Counted from the first letter of the stretch, positions 15,612-24,625 are shown. The stretch is DNA of 64,000 bases from JAGWAJ01 sp026707615 (GCA_965207595.1 CBDBMW010000012.1:2434997-2498996); one strand, 5' to 3'. Made by a program: numbers and translations. The notes: generated by a model from the letters alone, not told the origin.

Positions 15612-18600
15612 GTGAGGGGGATGATCGACTGGTTCGCCCGCAACAGCGTCGCCGCCAACCTGATGATGGCGTTCATCCTGGTGAGCGGCGTGCTCGCGAC
15701 GTCGAACGTCCGGGAGGAGTCGTTCCCGGAGATCGAGCTCGACCGGATCAACGTCGAGGTCCCGTACCTCGGCGCGGCCCCCGAGGAGGTCGAGCAGGCG
15801 GTGAACGTCCGCATCGAGGAGGCGATCCAGGGCATCGACGGCATCAAGCAGATCCAGTCCACCGCCTCCGAGGGGATGGGCTCCGTGATGATCGAGCTCG
15901 AGCTCGACGCCGACGCGCGCCGCGTCGTCGATGAGGTCAAGAGCAACATCGACGCCATCACCACCTTCCCCATCGAGACCGAGAAGCCCGTCATCCGCGA
16001 GATGACGATGCGGCAGCAGGTCGTCGACGTGGCGGTTTCCGGCGACGTGGATCCGTTCACGCTGAAGCGGGTCACCGAGCGCGTGCGCGACGAGCTGACG
16101 GCGATTCCCGAGATCACGCAGGTCGACATCATCAGCGCCCCGCCCTACGAGATTTCGATCGAGGTCTCCGAGGACGACCTGCGGCGGCACGGCATGACGT
16201 TCGACCAGGTGGCGCAGGCGGTGCGCCGGTCGTCCCTGGACCTGCCGGGCGGATCGGTGCGGACGGAGCGGGGGGAGATCCTGCTGCGGACGATCGGGCA
16301 GGCCTACCGGGGGGCCGAGTTCGAGAACCTGGTCCTGTGGACGCGGGCCGACGGCAGCCGCCTGCACCTCGGCGACGTGGCGACGGTGGTCGACGGCTTC
16401 GAGGAGACCGACCAGCAGGCGCGCTTCGACGTCGAGCCGGCGATGATGGTCTCCGTCTTCCGCACGGGGGAGCAGAGCTCGATCGAGCTCGCCGGCCTCG
16501 TCAACGACTACGTCGAGGAGGCGCGGAGCCGCGTCCCCGAGGGCATCTCGCTCACGGTCTGGCAGGACATGGCGAAGATCCTGAGCAGCCAGCGCTCGCA
16601 CATGCTCCGCAACGGATTCGCGGGGTTCGCGCTGGTGTTCCTGGTGCTGGCGCTGTTCCTGGAGCTGCGCCTCGCGTTCTGGGTGAGCCTCGGCATCCCG
16701 ATCTCGTTCCTGGGCGCCATCGCCCTGATGCCGGGCCTCGACGTCTCGGTCAACGAGGTCTCCCTCTTCGCGTTCGTGCTCGTCCTCGGCATCGTGGTCG
16801 ACGACGCGATCATCGTCGGCGAGAACATCTACCGGCACCAGGAGGAGCACGGCGAGGGCCTGCGGGGCTCCGTCGAGGGGGCCTACGAGATAGCCAAGCC
16901 GGTGACGTTCGCGGTCCTGACGACGGTGGCCGCCTTCAGCCCGCTGCTGTTCGTGCCCGGCATGATGGGCAAGATCTTCCGCATCATCCCGCTGGTCGTC
17001 ATCCCGTGCCTGCTGTTCTCGCTGCTCGAGTCGCTGAACATCCTGCCCGCCCACCTGTCGCACATCCCGAAGCGGGTCCGGCAGGGGCCGTGGCGCCGCT
17101 TCCAGTCGCGGTTCGCGAACGGCCTGAAGCGCTTCGTGCAGCAGGTCTACGCGCCGCTCCTGGAGATGGCCCTCCGCTGGCGCTACCTGACCGCCTCGAT
17201 CGGGGTCGGCACGATGATCGTGACCGTGGGCCTGGTGCTGTCGGGACGGCCCGCCTTCCAGTTCTTCCCGTCGATCGAGGCGGACGTGATGGCCGCCTCG
17301 GTGACGATGCCGCAGGGCACGCCCGTCGACACGACGGGGCAGGCGGTGGCGAGGCTCGAGGCGGGGGCGGCGCGTCTGCGCGAGCGGCTGCTCGAGGAGA
17401 CCGGCCACGACTACTTCCTGCACGTCTCGGCCACCGTCGGCGACCTGCCGATGGCGGCCCGCTCGAACGGTCCGATCGGGCCCGCGGCGGGCGCGGCGCA
17501 GCCGAACGTCGGCGAGGTGGCGATCGAGCTCCTTCCGACGCAGCAGCGCATCTACAGCAGCGAGCAGCTCGGTCTCATGTGGCGCGACGCGACCGGACCG
17601 ATCCCCGAGGCCGTCGACGTCAACTTCCAGATGAGCGTCATGACGCCGGGAAGCGACGTCGACGTGCAGCTCGCCGGTCCCGACCTCGACAGTCTGCGCG
17701 CGGCGGCCGAGGAGGTCAGGCAGCGGCTGCTGGGGTACGCCGGCGTCTACGAGGTGACCGACACCTTCCGCGCCGGCAAGGAGGAGATGAAGCTCGGCAT
17801 CAAGCCGGCCGCCGAGACCCTCGGCCTGACCCTCCAGGACCTCGGCCGCCAGGTGCGCCAGGCGTTCTACGGCGAGGAGGCCCAGCGCATCCAGCGCGGC
17901 CGCGACGACATCCGCGTCATGGTCCGCTATCCGCGCGACGAGCGCCGCTCGCTCGGCGACCTCGAGAACATGCGCATCCGCACCCCGGACGGCGGCGAGG
18001 TGCCCTTCGGCCAGGTCGCCGTCGTCGAGCCGGGGCGCGGCTTCGCGTCCATTCGCCGCGTCGACCGCAACCGCGCCGTCAACGTCACCGCCTCGGTCGA
18101 CGCGAGCGTGACGTCGGCCGGCGAGGTCATCGCGGACCTCGACACGCGCATCCTCCCGGAGGTGCTGGCCCGCTATCCGGGCGTGTTCTACACGTTCGAG
18201 GGGGTGATGGCGGAGCAGCGGGATGCGGTCGGGGGGCTGCAACGGGGCTTCGTGCTGGCGCTGCTGATGATCTTCGCCCTGCTGGCCGTGCCCCTGAAGT
18301 CGTACGTGCAGCCGCTGATCATCATGAGCGCGATCCCGTTCGGGCTCATCGGGGCGGTCTGGGGCCACCTCCTGCTGGATCTCAACGTGTCGATGATGTC
18401 GATGTTCGGGCTCGTGGCCCTGACCGGGGTGGTGGTGAACGACAGCCTCATCATGGTCGACTTCATCAACCGCGCGCGGGCCGTGCACGCCGGCGTGGGG
18501 CGGATGGCGCAGCAGGCGGGCGGCGGGCCGACGGACCGGCGGGCCTTCGAGACGGCGGGGCTTGCGCTCGCGGTGCGCGAAGCGGGCGTGAGCCGCTTCC

Positions 18601-18890
18601 GGCCCATCCTGCTCACGTCTCTCACGACCTTCTTCGGCCTCGCGCCGATGATGTGGGATCGGAGCTTCGACACCGCCTTCATGGTGCCGATGGCGGTGTC
18701 GCTCGGCTTCGGGGTACTCTTCGCGACGTTCATCACGCTGATCCTGGTGCCGACATCGTACATGATCCTCGACGACGCCGGGCGCACGATGCGCCGGGCC
18801 TTCGGACGCGGCGAACCGGCGCCGGAGCCGCCGCCGGCGGGAGCGCTCCCGGAGGGCAGCGCGGCCCGCGTCGCCGAGGCCATGCCGTAG
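15612..18890 (+). CDS. RND-family efflux permease (AcrB/HAE1-like)
   Basis: A 1092-residue inner-membrane proton antiporter. It has the twelve-helix RND architecture with two large periplasmic loops. Signatures are the N-terminal WFARNSVAANLMMAFILVSG, SFPEIELDRINVEVPYLGAA, and the TM4 proton-relay aspartate pair in IVVDDAIIVGENIY. The second half repeats the pattern with GVVVNDSLIMVDFINRAR. GTG 15612 has GGAGG five bases upstream; GTG 15594 and ATG 15621 are alternatives. No membrane-fusion protein or outer-membrane factor gene is adjacent, which is unusual for a pump of this type. Substrate is unknown. Confidence 0.9.
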   Translation: MRGMIDWFARNSVAANLMMAFILVSGVLATSNVREESFPEIELDRINVEVPYLGAAPEEVEQAVNVRIEEAIQGIDGIKQIQSTASEGMGSVMIELELDADARRVVDEVKSNIDAITTFPIETEKPVIREMTMRQQVVDVAVSGDVDPFTLKRVTERVRDELTAIPEITQVDIISAPPYEISIEVSEDDLRRHGMTFDQVAQAVRRSSLDLPGGSVRTERGEILLRTIGQAYRGAEFENLVLWTRADGSRLHLGDVATVVDGFEETDQQARFDVEPAMMVSVFRTGEQSSIELAGLVNDYVEEARSRVPEGISLTVWQDMAKILSSQRSHMLRNGFAGFALVFLVLALFLELRLAFWVSLGIPISFLGAIALMPGLDVSVNEVSLFAFVLVLGIVVDDAIIVGENIYRHQEEHGEGLRGSVEGAYEIAKPVTFAVLTTVAAFSPLLFVPGMMGKIFRIIPLVVIPCLLFSLLESLNILPAHLSHIPKRVRQGPWRRFQSRFANGLKRFVQQVYAPLLEMALRWRYLTASIGVGTMIVTVGLVLSGRPAFQFFPSIEADVMAASVTMPQGTPVDTTGQAVARLEAGAARLRERLLEETGHDYFLHVSATVGDLPMAARSNGPIGPAAGAAQPNVGEVAIELLPTQQRIYSSEQLGLMWRDATGPIPEAVDVNFQMSVMTPGSDVDVQLAGPDLDSLRAAAEEVRQRLLGYAGVYEVTDTFRAGKEEMKLGIKPAAETLGLTLQDLGRQVRQAFYGEEAQRIQRGRDDIRVMVRYPRDERRSLGDLENMRIRTPDGGEVPFGQVAVVEPGRGFASIRRVDRNRAVNVTASVDASVTSAGEVIADLDTRILPEVLARYPGVFYTFEGVMAEQRDAVGGLQRGFVLALLMIFALLAVPLKSYVQPLIIMSAIPFGLIGAVWGHLLLDLNVSMMSMFGLVALTGVVVNDSLIMVDFINRARAVHAGVGRMAQQAGGGPTDRRAFETAGLALAVREAGVSRFRPILLTSLTTFFGLAPMMWDRSFDTAFMVPMAVSLGFGVLFATFITLILVPTSYMILDDAGRTMRRAFGRGEPAPEPPPAGALPEGSAARVAEAMP

Positions 18891-19012
18891 CCAGCTCTTG
18901 CGGTCGCGTCGGGGGGCTGCGCGCGCGCAACGTGCGACATCGCACGTGCGGCGGCGCAGACGCCCGGCGCGGCCCGGCGGTGCCGGACGGGCGTTGTATA
19001 GTCGGTCCCGGC

Positions 19013-19045
19013 AGGAGTCTGCGCCGCGGAACGGCGACGACTTCT
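19013..19045. repeat. Dispersed structured repeat, A-type copy
   Basis: The sequence AGGAGTCTGCGCCG-cggaa, followed by a degraded complementary arm ending in GACTTCT. The right arm has decayed relative to the perfect GACTCCT seen at 27.99 and 34.5 kb. It lies between the RND gene and tRNA-Val, in a gap with no other feature. Confidence 0.65.
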
Positions 19046-19086
19046 GAAGGATGGGGTCGGGCGCCGAGCGGAGGCGGGCCGGGGCG

Positions 19087-19161
19087 GGGCGGTTAGCTCA
19101 GGGGTAGAGCACCGGTTTTACACACCGGCGGCCACAGGTTCGAATCCTGTACCGCCCACCA
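19087..19161 (+). tRNA. tRNA-Val (anticodon TAC)
   Basis: Acceptor GGGCGGT pairs with ACCGCCC. The D arm contains AGCTCAGGGGTAGAGC. The anticodon stem CCGGT/ACCGG holds the loop TTTACAC (anticodon TAC). The T arm contains GGTTCGAATCC, and CCA is encoded. Confidence 0.96.
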
Positions 19162-19322
19162 GGCTTGCCCCGCGCCGCCGGGTCGCCCGCCGTCCCCCGC
19201 CGCGGAGCCTCGCCCGTTGCCCGACGCGGCGCACGGTCGGCGCCCGCAGCGGTGGCCCCGGTCTCGACCGATGGTGTATGCTCAAAAGCTGCCTCGGTCT
19301 GTCGCTTCGGGCAGCCCTGAGC

Positions 19323-19399
19323 GGGGTCGTAGTTCAGTTGGTCAGAACGCTGGCCTGTCACGCCAGAGGTCGCGAGTTCGAGTCTCGTCGGCCCCGCCA
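19323..19399 (+). tRNA. tRNA-Asp (anticodon GTC)
   Basis: Acceptor GGGGTCG pairs with CGGCCCC. The anticodon stem CTGGC/GCCAG holds the loop CTGTCAC (anticodon GTC). The T arm contains GAGTTCGAGTC, and CCA is encoded at 19397-19399. It lies 33 bases upstream of gmhB. Confidence 0.96.
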
Positions 19400-19431
19400 T
19401 CTCCTTCCTCTGCCCGCGAGGCGGGCGTCGC

Positions 19432-20034
19432 ATGCCGCAGCCGGCCGTCTTCCTCGATCGTGACGGGACGCTGAACGAGGACGCCGGCTACCTCGAGCGG
19501 ATCGAGCGGCTGCGCCTCTTCCCCTGGAGCCTCGAGGCGGTTCGTCTTCTCCGGCAGGCCGGCTATGCGGTCGTCGTGGTGACGAACCAGACCGGGGTCG
19601 GGCGCGGCATGCTGCGGGAGGAGTTCGTCGGCGAGACGCTCGACTACCTCCAGACGCGCCTCGGGGCGATCGGCCAGCGCCTCGACGGGCACTACTGCTG
19701 TCCGCACGACCCGCATGCGCCGCTCGAGGCCTATCGGCGCGCCTGCAACTGCCGCAAGCCCCGCCCCGGCATGGTCCTCCAGGCCGCCCGCGATCTCGAC
19801 CTCGACCTGAGCCGCTCCGTGGCCGTCGGCGACAAGTGGAGCGACGTCGCCCTGGCGCGCAACACCGGGATGCGGGGTCTGCTCGTCCGCACCGGCTACG
19901 GCGCCACGCAGGAGGCGGCGCCGCGGGAAGGACTGGCGGCGGACGCGGTGGTGCCCGATCTGATGGCCGCGGTCGTCTGGATCCTCCGCGAGATGCCGCG
20001 CCCCCACCCCGCGGGCCGGAAGCCCGCAACGTAG
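19432..20034 (+). CDS. gmhB: D-glycero-beta-D-manno-heptose-1,7-bisphosphate 7-phosphatase
   Basis: A 200-residue HAD phosphatase. The nucleophile and acid/base pair are Asp9 and Asp11 in FLDRDGTLNED. TNQTGVGRG is motif II. The zinc-binding Cys/His cluster CPHDPH...CNCRKPRPGM is diagnostic of GmhB. VGDKWSDV is motif IV. It removes the 7-phosphate between the RfaE1 and RfaE2 steps of ADP-heptose synthesis, so it complements the genes at 12.1-13.7 kb although it is separate from them. Confidence 0.95.
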   Translation: MPQPAVFLDRDGTLNEDAGYLERIERLRLFPWSLEAVRLLRQAGYAVVVVTNQTGVGRGMLREEFVGETLDYLQTRLGAIGQRLDGHYCCPHDPHAPLEAYRRACNCRKPRPGMVLQAARDLDLDLSRSVAVGDKWSDVALARNTGMRGLLVRTGYGATQEAAPREGLAADAVVPDLMAAVVWILREMPRPHPAGRKPAT

Positions 20035-20051
20035 AAGCTCCGCGCCGCCGC

Positions 20052-20165
20052 GAAACCCCCGACGCGCCCGCCAGAGCGCGCGTTCGCGCCCGGCGCGGCT
20101 TCCGGCGCGCGGTCAGGGTGCGCGTTCGCGCCAGCGCACTCCCGACGCGCCCGACGGGGCGCGCG
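20052..20165. repeat. Dispersed structured repeat, two B-type copies
   Basis: There are two copies of the GC hairpin module in the gmhB-holB gap. The first is decayed (CGCGCCC-gcca-GAGCGCG, near 20063-20080). The second is intact (CGCGCCC 20146-20152, loop gacg, GGGCGCG 20157-20163) and is preceded by GCGCACTCCCGA, corresponding to GCAGACTCCCAA of the other B copies. Confidence 0.6.
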
Positions 20166-20189
20166 TGCTACGATGCAAATCGAGCACCG

Positions 20190-21227
20190 ATGCCCTTTGC
20201 CGACATCGTCGGACACCGTGCGGCGGTGACGCTGCTCGCCCGTGCCGTCGCGCGCCGCTCCCTGCCGCCGAGCCTCCTGCTGACCGGCGACGACGGCGTC
20301 GGCAAGCGGACGGTCGCGCTCGCCGTGGCGCAGGCGATCAACTGTGCGTCGCCGCGCCCGGGGACGGGAGGCGGCGGGGCGGTGGGCCTCGCGACGGATG
20401 CCTGCGGGCGTTGCGCCCCGTGCGCCCGGATTGGCCGCGACGCGTTCCCGGACGTCCGCGCGATCGCCCCCGGCGAGACCGGCACGATCGCGATCGACGT
20501 GATCCGGGCGACGATCGAGCAGGCCGGCTACCGGCCGTTCGAGGGCCGGCGCCGGGTGGTCATCGTCGATCGGGCAGACCGGCTGCTCCCGCCGGCGCAG
20601 AACGCGCTTCTCAAGGTCCTCGAGGAGCCGCCGGCCGCGAGCCAGTTCCTGCTCGTCACGGCGCGGCCGGACATGCTGCTCGATACGGTGCGATCGCGTT
20701 GCCCGCGGATCCGGTTCGGGCAGCTGGCCCCCGGGGAGATCGTCCGGATCCTCACCGCATCCCACGGCTGGGCCGAAGGGGATGCCCGCGTCGCGGCCGC
20801 TGCGGCCGGCGGGAGCGTCGGCCGGGCCCTGGCCGCCGCCTCGCCCGAGTACGCCGCGGCGCGCGAGGCCGCCGTCGGCCTGCTCGAGTCCGCCGCCGGC
20901 GCGCCCGACCCGCGCCGGCGGCTCGAGGGGGCGAAGGCCCTCTCCTCCGGCTCCGGCGGCCGCCGCGCCCCGGCCGCCGATCGCGACGCGCTGCGCCTGC
21001 GCCTGGAGGCGCTGGCGTCGTTGCTGCGCGACATGGAGGTGGTCGCGTCCCGCGCGACCGCACCGCTGGCGAACGCCGACCTCGGAGACGGCCTGGGCCG
21101 GCTGGCGAATGCCTACCGGAACGGCCGCGGGTTGCGGGCGTTCCGGGCGGTCGACGAAGCCGTCGCCGCCGTCGCCCGCAACGCCAGCCCCAAGGTGGTG
21201 GCGGACTGGCTGGCCTGCCGCCTGTAG
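20190..21227 (+). CDS. holB: DNA polymerase III subunit delta'
   Basis: A 345-residue clamp-loader subunit. The AAA+ fold starts with FADIVGHRAAVTLLARA. It has a P-loop-like LLTGDDGVGKRTVA and the four-Cys zinc module (NCAS..., then ACGRCAPCARI). Sensor regions are NALLKVLEEPPA and SRC. It opens the beta clamp together with DnaX and HolA. ATG 20190 is preceded by no obvious ribosome-binding site. The PSP1 gene follows after 11 bases, the same holB-yaaT pairing as in Firmicutes. Confidence 0.92.
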   Translation: MPFADIVGHRAAVTLLARAVARRSLPPSLLLTGDDGVGKRTVALAVAQAINCASPRPGTGGGGAVGLATDACGRCAPCARIGRDAFPDVRAIAPGETGTIAIDVIRATIEQAGYRPFEGRRRVVIVDRADRLLPPAQNALLKVLEEPPAASQFLLVTARPDMLLDTVRSRCPRIRFGQLAPGEIVRILTASHGWAEGDARVAAAAAGGSVGRALAAASPEYAAAREAAVGLLESAAGAPDPRRRLEGAKALSSGSGGRRAPAADRDALRLRLEALASLLRDMEVVASRATAPLANADLGDGLGRLANAYRNGRGLRAFRAVDEAVAAVARNASPKVVADWLACRL

Positions 21228-21238
21228 CGACTGCAGCC

Positions 21239-22030
21239 ATGGACGACGAAGCCCGTCCGTTCGTCAGCGTCAAGTTCGACCCGGTAGGCCGGGCTCGCCC
21301 GTTCCTGCTCGACGGGGTGGAGTTCGAGCCGCCCCTCGTCCCCGGCGACGGCGTCATCGTGCAGCGCGGCGAGCAGCGGTCGTACGCCACGGTGACGCGC
21401 ACCGTGCCGCAGACGGCCGCGCGCAAGGCGCCGCCGGCGGCGTCGTCCGACAAGGTCGTGCGCCGCGCGACGCAGCAGGACGTCACCACCCGCCTCCGCC
21501 ACCAGCACCGCGAGCGCGAGGCACAGCGTGTGGCGGTGATGAAGATCCGGGAGCGCAGCCTGCCGATGAAGCTGGTGCGGGTGGAGCAGCTCTTCGACAG
21601 CCCGCGCCTGGTGTTCTACTTCACGGCCGAGGGACGCGTCGATTTCCGCGAGCTGGTGCGGGAGCTGGCCCTCGTCTTCCGCTGCCGCATCGAGATGCGC
21701 CAGGTCGGCGCGCGGGACGAGGCGAAGCTCTTCGGCGGGTACGGGACCTGCGGGCGGCCGCTTTGCTGCACGACCTGGCTGCCGGGCTTCGCGCCGGTCT
21801 CCATCAAGATGGCGAAGCGCCAGAACCTGAGCCTCAACCCGTCGCGGCTGTCGGGGCTCTGCGGGCGCCTGAAGTGCTGCCTGCGCTACGAGCTCCCGAA
21901 CGCGGCGGGTGAGCAGTTCGCGGGCTGCGCGCACGAGGGATCGTGCAGCCGCAGCGGGGGCGGCTGCGGAGGGGGCTGCAGCAGCGGCGGCGGCGCCGGC
22001 GGGTGCGGGGGGTGTGGCGCCGGCGCCTGA
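21239..22030 (+). CDS. PSP1-domain protein (RicT/YaaT-like) with a Cys/Gly-rich tail
   Basis: A 263-residue protein. The central PSP1 domain shows MKLVRVEQLFDSPRLVFYFT, RVDFRELVRELALVFRCRIE and RQVGARDEAKLFGGYGTCG. These are followed by the cysteine motifs CCTTWLPGF and GLCGRLKCCLRYE. The B. subtilis homologue is part of the RicAFT complex, which binds iron-sulfur clusters and acts with RNase Y. The last 40 residues here are an added tail with six Cys amid Gly and Ser. The first 110 residues carry a basic, helical stretch. It lies immediately downstream of holB. Confidence 0.88.
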   Translation: MDDEARPFVSVKFDPVGRARPFLLDGVEFEPPLVPGDGVIVQRGEQRSYATVTRTVPQTAARKAPPAASSDKVVRRATQQDVTTRLRHQHREREAQRVAVMKIRERSLPMKLVRVEQLFDSPRLVFYFTAEGRVDFRELVRELALVFRCRIEMRQVGARDEAKLFGGYGTCGRPLCCTTWLPGFAPVSIKMAKRQNLSLNPSRLSGLCGRLKCCLRYELPNAAGEQFAGCAHEGSCSRSGGGCGGGCSSGGGAGGCGGCGAGA

Positions 22031-22095
22031 TTCCGCGTTCCGGTCAGGCCCGTCCTTCGCGGCCGGCCGTCGGCCCCCGGTGCCTGACTCCTCCC

Positions 22096-22992
22096 ATGAC
22101 TCTCCCGCGCATCGGCGTAACGGTCGGCGACCCCGCGGGTATCGGTCCCGAGATTGCGGAGCGGGCCGCGGATGACGAGGCGATTCGCGCGGTCTGCACG
22201 CCGATCCTCTACGGCGTGCGGGACCGTGGCGGGCCGGTGCCGGTGGGCGTTGCGTCCGCGGCGGCGGGCCGGAGCGCCTACGACGCAGTCGTCGCGGCAA
22301 CCGGGGACGCGGTGGCGGGGCGGATCGACGGCGTGGCGACGGCGCCGATCAACAAGGCCGCGTGGGCGATGGCGGGGCTCCCGTGGCGCGGGCACACGGA
22401 GCTCCTGGCCGAGCTGACGGGCGCCCGCCGCGTGGCGATGATGTTCCACGCGGAGCGCCTCCGCGTGGTCCTGGCGACCACGCACGTGCCGCTGGCGGAG
22501 GTGCCCCGGCGCCTGACGCGCGAGCGGATCGAGGAGGTCGTCGGCCTCGCGCACGACGAGTTGCCCCGCTTCGGCTGCCCCCGTCCGCGTCTGGCCGTCG
22601 CCGGCCTCAATCCGCACGCCGGCGAGGGCGGGCTGCTGGGCGAGGAGGACGATCGCGTCGTGCGCCCCGCCGTCGAGGCCTGCCGCGCCCGCGGCATCGC
22701 GGTTGCGGGGCCGGAGCCGGCCGACACGCTCTTCGTGCGGGCGCTCCGCGGCGCCTTCGACGCGGTGATCGCCTGCTACCACGACCAGGGGCTCATCCCG
22801 GTCAAGCTGGTGGCCTTCGGACAGGCCGTGAACGTGACGCTGGGCCTGCCGATCGTGCGCACCTCCGTCGACCACGGCACCGCCTACGACATCGCCGGGC
22901 AGGGAGTGGCCGACCCGTCCAGTATGATGGCGGCCGTACGCCTCGCGGCCACGCTGGCGGCCCCCGCCGGCCGGCCGGCCTCCGACCGCTGA
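22096..22992 (+). CDS. pdxA: 4-hydroxythreonine-4-phosphate dehydrogenase PdxA (short form)
   Basis: A 298-residue enzyme of DXP-independent-start pyridoxal phosphate synthesis. Motifs are VGDPAGIGPEI, ATAPINKAAW, PWRGHTELLAELTG, CYHDQGLIPVKL and VDHGTAYDIAGQG. The metal-binding histidines lie in these motifs. It is about 30 residues shorter than usual. The missing part lies between residues 40 and 55, where the ordinary enzyme has a longer nucleotide-proximal segment. All catalytic motifs are retained. smpB follows after 10 bases. Confidence 0.93.
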   Translation: MTLPRIGVTVGDPAGIGPEIAERAADDEAIRAVCTPILYGVRDRGGPVPVGVASAAAGRSAYDAVVAATGDAVAGRIDGVATAPINKAAWAMAGLPWRGHTELLAELTGARRVAMMFHAERLRVVLATTHVPLAEVPRRLTRERIEEVVGLAHDELPRFGCPRPRLAVAGLNPHAGEGGLLGEEDDRVVRPAVEACRARGIAVAGPEPADTLFVRALRGAFDAVIACYHDQGLIPVKLVAFGQAVNVTLGLPIVRTSVDHGTAYDIAGQGVADPSSMMAAVRLAATLAAPAGRPASDR

Positions 22993-23002
22993 CGACGAAC
23001 CG

Positions 23003-23473
23003 ATGCCGGACGAGCGGTCGGGCCAGCGCCTCATCGCGGACAATCGCAAGGCGCGTCACGAATACCACCTGTTCGAGACCTACGAGGCCGGCGTCGAGCT
23101 GCTCGGCACCGAGGTGAAGGCGATCCGCGAGGGCCGGGTCAACCTGAAGGACAGCTACGGCCGCATCGAGAGGGGCGAGGTCTTCCTCTGCAACCTGCAC
23201 ATCAGCCCCTACAGCCACCGGGGCTACGCGGAGCACGCACCGCTGCGCCGCCGGCGGCTGCTGCTGCACCGCTACGAGATCCGCAAGCTCGTCGGCAAGA
23301 CGCAGGAGCGGGGCTTCACCCTGGTGCCGGTGCGCCTCTACTTCAAGGCGGGGCGGGTCAAGGTGGCCGTCAGCCTGGCGAAGGGGAAGAAGACGCACGA
23401 CAAGCGCGAGACCATCCGCCGGCGCGAGATCGATCGGGAGACCCGCGCGATGGTGAAGGAGCGGTCCCGGTGA
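23003..23473 (+). CDS. smpB: SsrA-binding protein SmpB
   Basis: A 156-residue tmRNA partner in ribosome rescue. Signatures are IADNRKARHEYHLFETYEAG, GTEVKAIREGRVNLKDSY, LHISPYSHRG and the C-terminal helix region KGKKTHDKRETIRRRE. Length is normal. The tmRNA gene itself is not evident nearby. It is probably cotranscribed with pdxA. Confidence 0.97.
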   Translation: MPDERSGQRLIADNRKARHEYHLFETYEAGVELLGTEVKAIREGRVNLKDSYGRIERGEVFLCNLHISPYSHRGYAEHAPLRRRRLLLHRYEIRKLVGKTQERGFTLVPVRLYFKAGRVKVAVSLAKGKKTHDKRETIRRREIDRETRAMVKERSR

Positions 23474-23510
23474 GAGGCGCGCCTCGAGGCGTCGGTCTGC
23501 CGGGGCCGTC

Positions 23511-23530
23511 GCCCGAGAGGACGCTCGGGC
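23511..23530 (+). terminator. Candidate hairpin terminator after smpB
   Basis: A perfect 7-bp stem, GCCCGAG-aggacg-CTCGGGC, 38 bases after the smpB stop. No T-run follows. If it terminates transcription it would do so without the usual U-tract. Confidence 0.3.
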
Positions 23531-23610
23531 CGGGGTCGCGGCGCCGGGTTGCCCACCGCGCCCCGGTCGCGTCGTTGCTCGCGTCGCGCGCCGCCGGGGC
23601 GGGGTGACGG

Positions 23611-24489
23611 GTGCGGGTGCTGGTCACGGGCGCGGGCGGCCGGCTCGGGGCTGCCGTGGGGCGGCTCTTCGCGGCGGCGGGCGACGACGTCACGCGGGCC
23701 GCGAGGTCGGACATCGATCTGACGGATCCCGGTCGGGTGCACGCCCGCGTCGCGGACGCCCGCCCCGAGGTGCTCGTCAACTGCGCCGCGTACAACGACG
23801 TGGACGGCGCGGAGGACGACGTGCGGACGGCTCTCGCCGTGAACGCGTTCGGCGTCCGCATCCTCGCGGCCGCGGCCCGCACCGCCGGCGCCGTGTTGAT
23901 TCACTACGGCACCGACTTCGTCTTCGACGGCGAGGCCGAGCGGCCCTACACGGAGGACGACGCCCCGAACCCGCGGAGCGTCTACGCGGCCTCCAAGCTG
24001 CTCGGGGAGTGGTTCGCGTGTGGCGGGCCGCACTACGTCCTGCGGGTCGAGAGCCTCTTCGGAGCGACCGGGGAACCTGGACGTGCCGGTCGGACCCGCC
24101 GCGGAACCCTCGACCGGATGGCCGACGCCCTGCTCGCGGGACGCCCGGTGCGGGCCTTCGCCGACCGCACCGTCTCGCCGACGTACGTCGACGACGCCGC
24201 CCGCGCCACCCGCGACCTGCTGGCAGCGGCGCCGCCCCCTGGCCTCTACCACTGCGTCGGCTCCGGCCACGCGACCTGGTTCCGAGTGGCCCGCACGCTG
24301 GCCCGCAGCCTCGGCGCGCCGGAGCGACTCGTGGAGCGGACGAACCTCGGCGACCTCCGTCTCCGCGCCGCCCGCCCTGCCTACAGCGCGCTGTCGAACG
24401 CCAAGTTGACCGCCGCCGGGGTAGCCATGCCGCGCTGGGAGGACGCCGTCGCCCGGTACGCTGCGCAGCGCCTGGGGTCCGCCGCGTAG
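23611..24489 (+). CDS. rfbD: dTDP-4-dehydrorhamnose reductase (RmlD/RfbD family)
   Basis: A 292-residue extended short-chain reductase. GAGGRLG at residues 7-13 binds NADPH, and Tyr125-x3-Lys129 (YAASK) is the catalytic pair. NCAAYNDVDGAEDD and HYGTDFVFDG are RmlD signatures. The final step gives dTDP-L-rhamnose. The start GTG 23611 is the only good option. RmlA, B and C are not in the window, so the sugar assignment rests on family motifs. A related nucleotide-sugar reductase is possible. Confidence 0.85.
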   Translation: MRVLVTGAGGRLGAAVGRLFAAAGDDVTRAARSDIDLTDPGRVHARVADARPEVLVNCAAYNDVDGAEDDVRTALAVNAFGVRILAAAARTAGAVLIHYGTDFVFDGEAERPYTEDDAPNPRSVYAASKLLGEWFACGGPHYVLRVESLFGATGEPGRAGRTRRGTLDRMADALLAGRPVRAFADRTVSPTYVDDAARATRDLLAAAPPPGLYHCVGSGHATWFRVARTLARSLGAPERLVERTNLGDLRLRAARPAYSALSNAKLTAAGVAMPRWEDAVARYAAQRLGSAA

Positions 24490-24625
24490 CGTTGCGGCGA
24501 GAGCCTGCGCCGGCGATTTCCCCGGGTGCCGCTCCCCGCCCGTCGCGGATCCTCCGTCCGTCGAGCGAGCGCCGGAAGGCGTTCCGCACGAACGCCCGGG
24601 AGGACGCGGTCCGGGGAACGCGCTC

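Noticed and set aside
15183..18488. Minus-strand open frame of about 1100 codons
   Set aside because: It is antisense to the RND permease; the His/Asp/Arg-rich translation is the mirror of the real gene.
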